NCBI GenBank assembly: GCA_964221845.1
Contig: CAXPZW010000011.1
Span: 186,001 to 250,000 of the forward strand
Source of the DNA: CAXPZW01 sp964221845
Lineage (GTDB): Bacteria; Bacteroidota; Bacteroidia; Flavobacteriales_D; Sanyastnellaceae
Length of the DNA: 64,000 nucleotides
Reading direction: 5' to 3'
Of this stretch, positions 41,680-49,886 are shown piece by piece. Numbering within the stretch: position 1 is the first letter of the stretch; the number at the start of each line of letters is the position of its first letter. The position numbers and the translations under genes were made by a program. The notes under the pieces are model-generated. The model ran no database searches. It saw nothing but the letters and a program-made list of their open reading frames with translations, and had not been told where the DNA came from.

Positions 41680-43875
41680 TCAGTTAGCCACCTCGCTCAT
41701 GAAGCGGATGTGCATCAGGCGCAGTTCCTCCTCGCTGAAATCGCCCTCGAACTCTTGGTAGGTGCCCTCCAGGGTGGGGTCGTCGGTTTCCATGAAGTAC
41801 TCCCAAATCTCGTCTTGCGAGTCGGGATCGAGCATGTCGTCGATGTAGTACTTGAGGTTGATGCGCGTGCCGGAGTTGACGATGGACTCGATTTCATCCA
41901 GGATGTCGTCCATGGTTTTGCCTTTGGCATCGGCAATGTCTTGGAGCGGCAGCTTGCGGTCGATGTTTTGGATGATGTGCACCTTCAGCCCGGACTTGTT
42001 GACCACCGATTTGACCAGCATGTCGGCTGGGCGCTCGATGTTGTTTTCTTGGATGTAGTCCGAAATCAAATCCACAAACGGCTGCCCGAATTTGACGGCC
42101 TTGCCCGCGCCCACCCCGGTGATGCGCTTGAGCTCATCGAGGGTGTTGGGGTATTGGAAGGCCATCTCCTCTAGCGAAGACTCTTGGAAGAGCACGTAAG
42201 GCGGCAAGTTCTTTTCCTTGGCCATGGACTTGCGCAGGTCCTTGAGCATGGCCAGCAGTTGCGCATCGGCAGCACCACCAGCGGCTTTGCCACTAACAAC
42301 GACATCGCCCTGATCCACGTCGCTGAAGTCGCGCTCTTGGATGAGCATGAAGGACTGTGGTTGCTCGATGAAGGCCTCGCCTTCAGGGGTCAGTTTGAGG
42401 GTGCCGTAGGTCTCAATCTCCTTGCGGAGCAGACCGCGTACCACGCATTGGCGGCAGACGGCATTCCAGAACTTGAGGTCGTGGTCTTTGCCTTGCCCGT
42501 AGATGGGGTTTTGCGCCGCCCTGTACGCGGCAATCTCGCTGGAATCCTTGCCCACCAGCACATCGGCGATGAAGCGGATTTTGTGCATTTGGCGGAAGGC
42601 CTTGACCGCTTCCAGCAGCAGCTTGACTTGGTCCTTGCCTTCAAACTGCTCGCGTGGGTGGCGGGTGTTGTCGTCCATGTCGGCGCCTTCGCCGTTCACC
42701 TCGTCGTAATGCTCTCCAAAGTAGTGGAGGATGTACTTGCGGCGAGACATGCTTGTCTCAGCGTAGCCTACCACTTCTTGCAGCAGCTGCATGCCCACTT
42801 CTTGCTCGGCCAGCGGTTTGCCGTGGAGGAACTTCTCGAGCTTCTCCATGTCCTTGTAGCTGTAGAACGCGCAGCAATTGCCTTCGCCGCCGTCGCGTCC
42901 TGCGCGGCCGGTTTCCTGGTAGTAGCTCTCCAGGCTTTTGGGCATGTCGTGGTGGATCACAAAGCGCACATCGGGCTTGTCGATGCCCATACCAAAGGCG
43001 ATGGTGGCCACAATCACGTCAATGTCTTGCATCAAAAAAGCGTCCTGTACTTTGCTGCGTTGGCCACTGTCCATACCGGCGTGGTAGGCGGCGGCTTGCA
43101 GGCCATTGACGCGCAGGGTCTCGGCCAGCTCCTCTACTTTCTTTCGTGAGAGGCAGTAGATGATGCCTGACTTGCCTTCGTGTTGGCGTACGTAGCCGAT
43201 GATTTGTTTGACCACGTCCTTCTTGGGGCGCACCTCGTAGTAGAGGTTGGGGCGGTTGAATGAGGCCTTGTACACCTTGGCATCGGTCATGCCCAGGTTC
43301 TTTTGGATGTCGGCTTGGACTTTGGGGGTGGCGGTGGCCGTTAGGGCAATCACCGGGACGTCCGCAATTTCTTGGATGATGGTCTTCAGGCGGCGGTACT
43401 CGGGGCGGAAGTCGTGGCCCCACTCCGAGATGCAGTGCGCCTCGTCGATGGCCATGAATTGGATGCGTGCCTTGGACAAAAATTCAATGTTGTCCTGCTT
43501 GGTGAGCGACTCGGGTGCTACGTACAGCAACTTGCAGGTGCCCTCAAGCACGCATTGCTTCACGTGGTTGGCCTCCCCCTTGTTGAGCGAGGAGTTGAGG
43601 AAATGCGCCACATCGTTGTTCTCGGAAACCGCGCGCACCGCATCCACCTGGTTTTTCATCAGGGCGATCAGGGGAGACACCACAATGGCGGTGCCCTCCT
43701 GCATGAGTGCGGGCAGTTGGTAGCAGAGCGATTTGCCGCCACCGGTAGGCATGATTACAAACGTATCGCCCCCATCCAACACGTGTTGGATGATGGCCTC
43801 TTGATCTCCCTTAAACTGGTCGAAACCAAAGAATTTCTTCAACGCCTGAGCGGGCGTTAGGTCCACCGTTGTCAT
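41680..43875 (-). CDS. recQ: ATP-dependent DNA helicase RecQ
   Basis: 731 residues. Helicase core with FVIMPTGGGKSLCYQLPALM (Walker A), AIDEAHCISEWGHDFRPEYR (DEAH and aromatic-rich loop) and SYYQETGRAGRDGGEGNC (motif VI). RQC zinc/winged-helix region, then an HRDC domain (AQLLAMLKDLRKSMAKEKNL to LDELKRITGVGAGKAVKFG). A further ~120-residue acidic C-terminal extension with a helix-turn-helix-like part (PLQDIADAKGKTMDDILDEI) follows, as in other Bacteroidota RecQ. Unwinds DNA in recombinational repair. Divergent from kdsD. Confidence 0.95.
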   Translation of the reverse strand: MTTVDLTPAQALKKFFGFDQFKGDQEAIIQHVLDGGDTFVIMPTGGGKSLCYQLPALMQEGTAIVVSPLIALMKNQVDAVRAVSENNDVAHFLNSSLNKGEANHVKQCVLEGTCKLLYVAPESLTKQDNIEFLSKARIQFMAIDEAHCISEWGHDFRPEYRRLKTIIQEIADVPVIALTATATPKVQADIQKNLGMTDAKVYKASFNRPNLYYEVRPKKDVVKQIIGYVRQHEGKSGIIYCLSRKKVEELAETLRVNGLQAAAYHAGMDSGQRSKVQDAFLMQDIDVIVATIAFGMGIDKPDVRFVIHHDMPKSLESYYQETGRAGRDGGEGNCCAFYSYKDMEKLEKFLHGKPLAEQEVGMQLLQEVVGYAETSMSRRKYILHYFGEHYDEVNGEGADMDDNTRHPREQFEGKDQVKLLLEAVKAFRQMHKIRFIADVLVGKDSSEIAAYRAAQNPIYGQGKDHDLKFWNAVCRQCVVRGLLRKEIETYGTLKLTPEGEAFIEQPQSFMLIQERDFSDVDQGDVVVSGKAAGGAADAQLLAMLKDLRKSMAKEKNLPPYVLFQESSLEEMAFQYPNTLDELKRITGVGAGKAVKFGQPFVDLISDYIQENNIERPADMLVKSVVNKSGLKVHIIQNIDRKLPLQDIADAKGKTMDDILDEIESIVNSGTRINLKYYIDDMLDPDSQDEIWEYFMETDDPTLEGTYQEFEGDFSEEELRLMHIRFMSEVAN

Positions 43876-43965
43876 CAATTAATTCCTACTTTAGCACGTT
43901 TAAAATACTCAAAATCCGGCACTGCAAACGCGGTTTTCGGGAACAGTTTCAGCCCTCGATTTTTT

Positions 43966-44934
43966 GTGAATCCATCAGCTTCATCCATCCGCGAATCGGC
44001 GCTCCGAACCTTACGGCTCGAATCAGAGGCCATTGCCAACCTGACCACATTCATAGATGGTGCGTTTGAGCAAGCTGTTCAGCGGATTTTCAACGGCTCC
44101 GGCAGGGTGGTGGTCACGGGAATCGGAAAGAGCGCGAATATAGCGAACAAGATTGTCGCAACGCTCAATTCTACGGGCACTCCAGCCGTATTCATGCACG
44201 CCGCCGACGCCATCCATGGCGACTTGGGTAACGTGCAAAAGGAGGACATTGTTCTCTGCATCTCCAAAAGCGGCAACTCCCCTGAGATCAAGGTACTGGT
44301 ACCGCTGGTCAAAAGCATGGGCAACCTGCTGGTGGGCATGGCCGGCAACTTGGAGGGCTACCTCGCCAAACACTCCGACCTGGTGCTCAACACCACCGTC
44401 GAAAAGGAAGCCTGCCCTAACAACCTCGCTCCTACCACCTCCACCGCGGCACAACTCGCCATGGGCGATGCGCTGGCGGTGGCCTTGATGGAAGTGCGCG
44501 GCTTCTCCTCCGACGACTTTGCCAAGTACCACCCAGGCGGTGCACTTGGCAAACGCCTGTTTGTGCGACTGGAGCACTTGCTGGACAACGAAACCACTCC
44601 CCAAGTCGGCCCGGACACCCCCATTCGCGAGGTGATCTTGGAAATCTCCGGCGGCCGCCAAGGTGCAGCCGCGGTGATTGACGGCAGCAATTTGTTGGGC
44701 ATCATCACCGACGGCGACGTGCGCCGCATGATCGAAAACCACCAGGACTTCCTCACCCTGCGCGCCCGAGACATCATGGGTGGGGCCCCAAAAACCCTGG
44801 AGGCTGAGGAACTGGCTGTGCGCGCCTTTGAACTCATGGAGCGCAACAGCATCTCACAAGTGCTGGTCACCCGAGACGGCGCATACGTAGGCATCGTACA
44901 TTTGCACGACATCCTCAAGGAAGGGATCTTCTAG
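43966..44934 (+). CDS. kdsD: Arabinose-5-phosphate isomerase (KdsD/KpsF family)
   Basis: 322 residues from GTG at 43966. SIS domain (about 45-180; GRVVVTGIGKSANIANKIVA, FMHAADAIHGDLG, ISKSGNSPEIKVLV) followed by two CBS domains (about 205-320; AAVIDGSNLLGIITDGDVRR, NSISQVLVTRDGAYVGIVHL). Converts ribulose 5-phosphate to arabinose 5-phosphate for Kdo synthesis in LPS. tatC follows after 3 bp, so the three plus-strand genes here are likely one transcript. Confidence 0.93.
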   Translation: MNPSASSIRESALRTLRLESEAIANLTTFIDGAFEQAVQRIFNGSGRVVVTGIGKSANIANKIVATLNSTGTPAVFMHAADAIHGDLGNVQKEDIVLCISKSGNSPEIKVLVPLVKSMGNLLVGMAGNLEGYLAKHSDLVLNTTVEKEACPNNLAPTTSTAAQLAMGDALAVALMEVRGFSSDDFAKYHPGGALGKRLFVRLEHLLDNETTPQVGPDTPIREVILEISGGRQGAAAVIDGSNLLGIITDGDVRRMIENHQDFLTLRARDIMGGAPKTLEAEELAVRAFELMERNSISQVLVTRDGAYVGIVHLHDILKEGIF

Positions 44935-44937
44935 CCC

Positions 44938-45741
44938 ATGAGCGACCCCAACGACATGTCCTTTCTCGACCACCTGGAAGAGCTGCGGTTTCGCATTATC
45001 CGGTCGGTCATTGCCATTGCCATTGGCACGGTGGTGCTGTTCATTTGGAAGAGCCTGCTGCTGGACATCATCTTTGGTCCTACCAAAGGAGATTTCGTCA
45101 CCTACCGCGCTTGGTGCGCGCTCTCGCATTGGATGGACCTCGGCGACCGCCTCTGCATTTTCGACGACCAATACACCCTGATTTCCACCAAGGCCATGGG
45201 CTCGTTTTTTGCCCACATGACCACTGCCATTGTGGGCGGGATTGTGGTGGCCTTCCCCTTTATTTTCTGGCAGTTCTGGTCCTTTATCAGACCGGGCCTG
45301 CGCATGCCAGAAATCAAGGCCACCCGCGGCATGATGGCGGCGGTTTCCTTGCTGTTTTTCTCTGGGGTGCTGTTCGGGTATTTTGTGCTGGCTCCGCTCA
45401 GCGTGCAGTTCCTGCTCAACTACAACTTTGGGGTAGAAAACATGCCGGACCTACGCTCCTACACCAAGCTGATCACCGCGCTGTGCTTGGCCACGGGCCT
45501 GATTTTCCAGCTTCCGGTGCTGGTGTACTTCCTAAGTAAAATCGGGTTGGTGACCCCCGAGCTGCTCAAGAAATACCGCCGTCACGCCTTGGTGGTGGTG
45601 TTGATCATTTCGGCCATCATCACCCCGCCGGACGTCACCTCGCAGTTGCTGGTGTCGTTCCCGGTGCTCATCCTGTATGAAGTGAGCGTCATCCTCTCGC
45701 GCCGCGTCAACCGCAAGCGGGAGGCAAACCTGGCGTCATGA
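44938..45741 (+). CDS. tatC: Sec-independent protein translocase TatC
   Basis: 267 residues, six transmembrane helices. The signature MSFLDHLEELRFRIIRSVIA is at the N-terminus, and IVVAFPFIFWQFWSFIRPGL plus LVYFLSKIGLVTPELLKKYR and DVTSQLLVSFPVLILYE are typical. A longer first periplasmic loop (GPTKGDFVTYRAWCALSHWM) is usual in Bacteroidota. Receptor for twin-arginine signal peptides. No tatA/B is adjacent. The next gene overlaps its stop by 4 bp. Confidence 0.95.
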   Translation: MSDPNDMSFLDHLEELRFRIIRSVIAIAIGTVVLFIWKSLLLDIIFGPTKGDFVTYRAWCALSHWMDLGDRLCIFDDQYTLISTKAMGSFFAHMTTAIVGGIVVAFPFIFWQFWSFIRPGLRMPEIKATRGMMAAVSLLFFSGVLFGYFVLAPLSVQFLLNYNFGVENMPDLRSYTKLITALCLATGLIFQLPVLVYFLSKIGLVTPELLKKYRRHALVVVLIISAIITPPDVTSQLLVSFPVLILYEVSVILSRRVNRKREANLAS

Positions 45742-46301
45742 AAATCCACGTAGCTTCTTTGTTGGACCACCTGCGTGATGTCACATTGCAGGTCAAAACC
45801 GATGCGTCGGGGCCTTTGGCAAACGGAGGCGCCGCTCGCTTCATGCGCAAGCCCACCGCCGACCGCTGGAACGCGGCCGAATGCCTGGAACACCTCAACC
45901 GCTGCGGGGATTTTTACTTGCCGCTGCTGGAGGAGGCCACCTCGCCCACCCATCAAACCGGTGGCCTGGAGTCGTACCGCACCGGGCTACTCGGCGGGCC
46001 ATTTGCCAAGAGTATGAAGCTCAATGAGCAGGGCAGCGTGGGCCGCACCATGCGTTCACCCAAAGGCTGGAACCCCCAGGGCGAACCCGTCCGAGACAAC
46101 GTGTTGTTGGAGTTTTTAGACCAGCAAGAGCGTTACCTCGGTGTGATTGAAGCCGCCCGCGAGGTAGACATCCGCACCCAACGCGTGCCGCTGAGCGTGT
46201 TCAAATCCATCAAGATTTCGGGGGGAGACATGTTGCAGGTACTGGTGTACCACAACCAGCGTCACATGGCGCAGGCCATGCGCGCCTCTAAGGGGCAGTG
46301 A
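45738..46301 (+). CDS. DinB-like superfamily protein
   Basis: 187 residues; ATG overlaps the tatC stop (ATGA). Four-helix DinB-like fold with WNAAECLEHLNRCGDFYLPL (first metal His in EHLNR) and a C-terminal LVYHNQRHMAQAMRASKG with the His-x3-His pair expected for divalent metal. Members are putative thiol transferases or metal-dependent hydrolases; the substrate here is unknown. It ends in a tail-to-tail overlap with a minus-strand mini-ORF. Confidence 0.75.
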   Translation: MKIHVASLLDHLRDVTLQVKTDASGPLANGGAARFMRKPTADRWNAAECLEHLNRCGDFYLPLLEEATSPTHQTGGLESYRTGLLGGPFAKSMKLNEQGSVGRTMRSPKGWNPQGEPVRDNVLLEFLDQQERYLGVIEAAREVDIRTQRVPLSVFKSIKISGGDMLQVLVYHNQRHMAQAMRASKGQ

Positions 46302-46371
46302 AGACGGTGGGCGCTTTTTTGGCCCCGGCAAACCCCACCGCAAAGGCCAACAGCAGCAGCGCGCGGTTCAT
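46288..46371 (-). CDS. Possible 27-residue signal-peptide-like mini-protein or gene remnant
   Basis: Begins 1 bp after the stop of the DUF547 gene: MNRALLLLAFAVGFAGAKKA, then PTVFTAP and stop. The first 17 residues are a perfect export signal, with only 10 residues after it. It may be a truncated exported protein whose body was lost when the dinB-like region came to lie next to it, or a chance frame. It overlaps dinB by 14 bp. Confidence 0.25.
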   Translation of the reverse strand: MNRALLLLAFAVGFAGAKKAPTVFTAP

Positions 46372-46372
46372 G

Positions 46373-47956
46373 TCAGAAAATATACTTCAATCCCAGGTTG
46401 TAGGTCTCGCCCAGCCCGGAATTGATGCCACGCCAAAAGTTGGTGTACAGCGCCTCGACCTGCAGCTTGTCGGTCAGCTGGTACTTGCCGCCCGCCCCGT
46501 AGGTGGAGTAGTTGGCCGAGCTGGTGATGGCATCGGTGTCTTCCGAAGGAGGCACGGGCGCCAGGTCCAAGCGGTAGCGGTTCACGTGTTGCCCCAGCAC
46601 ATACACGATGGTCTTGGGTGTGGGGAAGTAGCTGAAGATGAGGTTCATGGGGATGTCCAGCGCTTGCTTTTGTCCCTCGTAAATCGGGATGCGGAACAGC
46701 AGGTCGATCTCGGTAAAGGCCTGGAAGTCGCCAAAGCTCTTGTCGTAGTAGAAGCGGTTCCACCAAATCGGGCGGTTCCAGTCCAAGAAGTACAGCGGGT
46801 TGTCGCCGCCGGCACCCTCGAGGTTGGCGTTGAGCGGAATCCAGAAAATGGACTCGATCGAGAAATTCGGGACGCCTTCAAACGGGGCAATCTTCACCTT
46901 GGGTCCAATGGTGGTCACCCCAAAGCGGTGGTCCCCGTCGTTGGCAAAGGTGAACGCTTCGCCTACCCCAGCGAAGGTGGTGTCCTGCGTGCGTCCCGAA
47001 GCTTTGATGTTGATGTCCAAGCCCACGTTGATGCGGGCATTCTTGCTCACGCCTCGGGTAATCTGAATCCAGCTGCCGGCAAAGGTCTCACGGGTGCCAA
47101 AGAAGTTTTGCCCCATCCAATTGACCTGGGTTTGGGTGTAGATGGAATTGAAGATGGTCACATCGGTCTGGCCCTTTTTGAGCAACACCGAAGGAGTGTA
47201 GGCCTGCACGTTGCTCAGCTGATTCACCGGTTCGCCGGGAGCACCGGGCAAGGGAGGGGTGGCGTCTTGGCGGCCGTTGATGGTCCAGTCGTAGGTGTAG
47301 AAGGTGGTTTTGCTGGAGGCGTCCAACGGGGTGTCGCGGTAGCGGTTCACGTAGTCGAGCGGGTTAGCGTCAAAGTCCTTGGCGTACCAGCTAAAAATCT
47401 CACTGAGGCCCACCGGATTGCCCGGGCGAATGAACGCGGTGTCGTTCATGGCCGCTTTGGTGCGGGCGTCGAGGAAGGCTTCCAAGTTGTCTGGACGTAC
47501 GGCCTGCGAAGCGAGTTTGGGACAGCCTTGTGCACCACACACCAGCGCAAAGTGGTAACGCGAATCCTTGCGAACACCCGCCAGCACTACGTGCTCGAGG
47601 GTGTTCAGGGACACCCTCATGCCACCCACTTCAAACCGCTTGCTGTCAAAGAACCCGCCAATGTCCTTGGGCGAACGCACCGGGTAGTTGTCGGCCAGCT
47701 GCTTGATCACCAGCAGGTTGTACAGGTTGATGTAGTACGCGATTTGGGTTTCCTGAGAAGCGCGGCCAAAATTGACGGTCTTGGCTTGGTCCACAAGCTG
47801 GTCAAGGCTACGCGAGTCTTGGCTAATCGCGCGGTAGTCCACACGCCCATCTCTTACGTGCGATCGCAAGAAGGCGTCAGCGTCGTTGAAGAAGGCGTCT
47901 TGCGCCGCGAGGGTGCCCACAGACAAACAGAGCAGGGCAGTGATCAGTGCTTTCAT
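46373..47956 (-). CDS. DUF547 domain fused to an outer-membrane beta-barrel
   Basis: 527 residues from ATG at 47956 (MKALITALLCLSVGTLAAQ signal peptide). DUF547 domain at about 25-215: VDYRAISQDSRSLDQLVDQA, AYYINLYNLLVIKQLADNYP, LNTLEHVVLAGV, YHFALVCGAQGCPKLAS. The rest (about 235-527) is a barrel-like domain with strands such as INVGLDINIKASGRTQD, FGVTTIGPKVKIAPF, GAGGKYQLTDKLQVEALYTN, ending YNLGLKYIF. DUF547 alone is a common periplasmic domain of unknown function; joining it to a barrel is unusual as far as I know. It stands alone between a mini-ORF and prfB. Confidence 0.75.
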   Translation of the reverse strand: MKALITALLCLSVGTLAAQDAFFNDADAFLRSHVRDGRVDYRAISQDSRSLDQLVDQAKTVNFGRASQETQIAYYINLYNLLVIKQLADNYPVRSPKDIGGFFDSKRFEVGGMRVSLNTLEHVVLAGVRKDSRYHFALVCGAQGCPKLASQAVRPDNLEAFLDARTKAAMNDTAFIRPGNPVGLSEIFSWYAKDFDANPLDYVNRYRDTPLDASSKTTFYTYDWTINGRQDATPPLPGAPGEPVNQLSNVQAYTPSVLLKKGQTDVTIFNSIYTQTQVNWMGQNFFGTRETFAGSWIQITRGVSKNARINVGLDINIKASGRTQDTTFAGVGEAFTFANDGDHRFGVTTIGPKVKIAPFEGVPNFSIESIFWIPLNANLEGAGGDNPLYFLDWNRPIWWNRFYYDKSFGDFQAFTEIDLLFRIPIYEGQKQALDIPMNLIFSYFPTPKTIVYVLGQHVNRYRLDLAPVPPSEDTDAITSSANYSTYGAGGKYQLTDKLQVEALYTNFWRGINSGLGETYNLGLKYIF

Positions 47957-48088
47957 GGCAGAAGGATTACAGGCATGCAAGTAGGCCCGTGCGTTTCACG
48001 AAGTGTTCACAGGGCGGCCATGAAAGTATTGACATTGGACGGGGCCGGTTGTCAGACTTCGACGGATACCCAAGCAACGATGCCGGGC

Positions 48089-49189
48089 TTATTCGGCCTC
48101 GGCGCCTTGGCCGGCGTTCATCAAAAAGGCCTTGAGGAAGTCGCCGATGTCGCCGTTGAGTACCGCGTCGGTGTTGGAGGTTTCGTGGTTGGTGCGCAGG
48201 TCTTTGACCAGTTTATACGGCTGCAGCACGTACGAACGGATTTGCGATCCCCACTCGATTTTCTTTTTGCCGGCTTCGATTTCGGCGCGAGCTTCGTTTT
48301 TCTTGGCCAGTTCCATCTCGTACAACTGGCTCTTGAGCAGCTGCAGCGCTTTTTCCTTGTTGCCCAGCTGCGAGCGGGTTTCGGTGTTGTCGATGATGAT
48401 GCCGGTGGGCTTGTGGCGCAGGCGAACGCCGGTTTCCACCTTGTTCACGTTCTGTCCACCTGCACCGCCCGAGCGGAAGGTCTCCCACGTAATATCGGAG
48501 GGGTTGACCTCGATTTCGATGGTGTCGTCCACCAGCGGGTACACGTACACTGAGACAAACGAGGTGTGGCGTCGCGCGCTGGAATCGTACGGTGAGATGC
48601 GCACCAAGCGGTGCACGCCGTTTTCGCCCTTGAGCATACCAAAGGCAAACTCGCCGCTGACCTCCATGGTCACTTGTTTGATGCCTGCCACATCGCCTTC
48701 CTGCAGGTCCAGCTCGTTGACTTTGAAGTTGTTCTTGTCGCAGTACATGCGGTACATGCGCATGAGCATCGAGGCCCAATCGCAGCTTTCTGTGCCGCCT
48801 GCGCCTGCGGTGATTTGCACCACAGCATCCAGGGCATCCTCTTCGGCTGAGAGCATGTTTTTGAACTCCAGTTCTTCGATTTGCTCAAGGGCAGTTGCGT
48901 AGGCCGCATCCACCTCGGCTTCCTCGGCCTCGCCTTCTTTGGCGAACTCAAACAAGACTTGCAAATCCCCCACGGCGGCTTCGGTTTGGGCGTAGCCTTC
49001 GGTCCACACTTTTTTGTTGCGGATTTGCTTCATGACCCGTTCGGCTTGCTTGGGGTCGTTCCAAAAGTCGGGGTCTTGGGTGTGCTTTTCGTCCTCTGCA
49101 ATCTGGAGCAGCTTGCGCTCAATATCCAGGTAGCCTTTGAGTGCTTCGAGGCGCTCCACCACTCGATTCAGTCGGTCTTGTGTGATCAC
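48089..49189 (-). CDS. prfB: Peptide chain release factor 2 without programmed frameshift
   Basis: 366 residues from GTG at 49189. GGQ catalytic motif at residues 244-246 (RSGGAGGQNVNKVETGVRLR). The stop-codon-recognising tripeptide, SPF in RF2, reads Ser199-Pro200-Tyr201 (LVRISPYDSSARRHTSF). The early codons run straight through LEALKGYLDIERKLL: the usual CTT-TGA-C shift site is replaced by CTG-GAT, so the gene is read in one frame and lacks RF2 autoregulation by frameshifting. Terminates at UGA and UAA. recX lies just upstream on the same strand (33-bp gap). Confidence 0.95.
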   Translation of the reverse strand: MITQDRLNRVVERLEALKGYLDIERKLLQIAEDEKHTQDPDFWNDPKQAERVMKQIRNKKVWTEGYAQTEAAVGDLQVLFEFAKEGEAEEAEVDAAYATALEQIEELEFKNMLSAEEDALDAVVQITAGAGGTESCDWASMLMRMYRMYCDKNNFKVNELDLQEGDVAGIKQVTMEVSGEFAFGMLKGENGVHRLVRISPYDSSARRHTSFVSVYVYPLVDDTIEIEVNPSDITWETFRSGGAGGQNVNKVETGVRLRHKPTGIIIDNTETRSQLGNKEKALQLLKSQLYEMELAKKNEARAEIEAGKKKIEWGSQIRSYVLQPYKLVKDLRTNHETSNTDAVLNGDIGDFLKAFLMNAGQGAEAE

Positions 49190-49222
49190 GAAACAAAAGT
49201 AAGCAAAGGGCGGCGCGGGCGA

Positions 49223-49693
49223 TCAGCGTCGGGCAATCTGGGCGATGGTTTCCCACACCACATCCGGCTCGTATCCTTTGGAGATCAGGTAACGAGCGGT
49301 GTTGCCTTGGGCGGCCCGGCCTTGATCGGTTTGGCCCGAGAGCTTGCGCAGGGCGAGTTGGTGCAGCGTTTCGCGGTATTCTTCCTCGGGGATGGTGGCC
49401 AGGGCTTCTTGGATCAATGCGCTGCGAATGCCACGAAACTGAAGCTCGGCTTGGATCTTGCGTTTGCCCCAGCGCTTGATGCGAAACTTGCCGGACACAA
49501 AGGCGTGCGCAAACCGCGATTCGTCTACCACACCCATGGCTTCCATTTGGTCGAGCCAGTCGTTGATGGTGTCGTCGGAATACCCCCATGAGCGCAGCTT
49601 TCGGCGCGCTTCCTGCAGGCAGCGTTCCTGCAAATCGCACCAGCGACGCAGGCGCTCGAGGCCTTCTTCAGGGGGGTACTTGGGCTGCTTCAT
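49223..49693 (-). CDS. recX: Regulatory protein RecX
   Basis: 156 residues. Three-helix repeats typical of RecX: ARRKLRSWGYSDDTINDWLD, VVDESRFAHAFVSGKFRIKR, WGKRKIQAELQFRGIRSALI, ARYLISKGYEPDVVWETIAQ. It modulates RecA filament length. recA is not nearby. Divergent from the DUF349 gene and upstream of prfB. Confidence 0.9.
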   Translation of the reverse strand: MKQPKYPPEEGLERLRRWCDLQERCLQEARRKLRSWGYSDDTINDWLDQMEAMGVVDESRFAHAFVSGKFRIKRWGKRKIQAELQFRGIRSALIQEALATIPEEEYRETLHQLALRKLSGQTDQGRAAQGNTARYLISKGYEPDVVWETIAQIARR

Positions 49694-49852
49694 GCGGAGG
49701 GTAAGTTACCCAATCGGTGGGCCTGCGAGGTAACCTTAAGAACAACTTTCACGTTCACTGCGCGAAGCCGGTGTGCAATCACGGGATGTGTTTTAGCGGG
49801 GAAGTAAACTTCGGATAACCCGGAACCCCGCGGCAAACCGTGATAAAGCCAC

Positions 49853-49860
49853 TACTTTTG
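49853..49860 (+). promoter_or_regulatory. -7 promoter box for the DUF349 gene
   Basis: TACTTTTG fits TAnnTTTG, 26 bp before the ATG at 49887. No -33 TTG at the expected distance. Confidence 0.5.
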
Positions 49861-49886
49861 CACTACCTGTTAGAACAACACTTATC

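Noticed and set aside
46298..48553. A 751-codon plus-strand frame across the DUF547 and prfB genes
   Set aside because: Antisense shadow of two well-supported minus-strand genes; no family features and no signal peptide.
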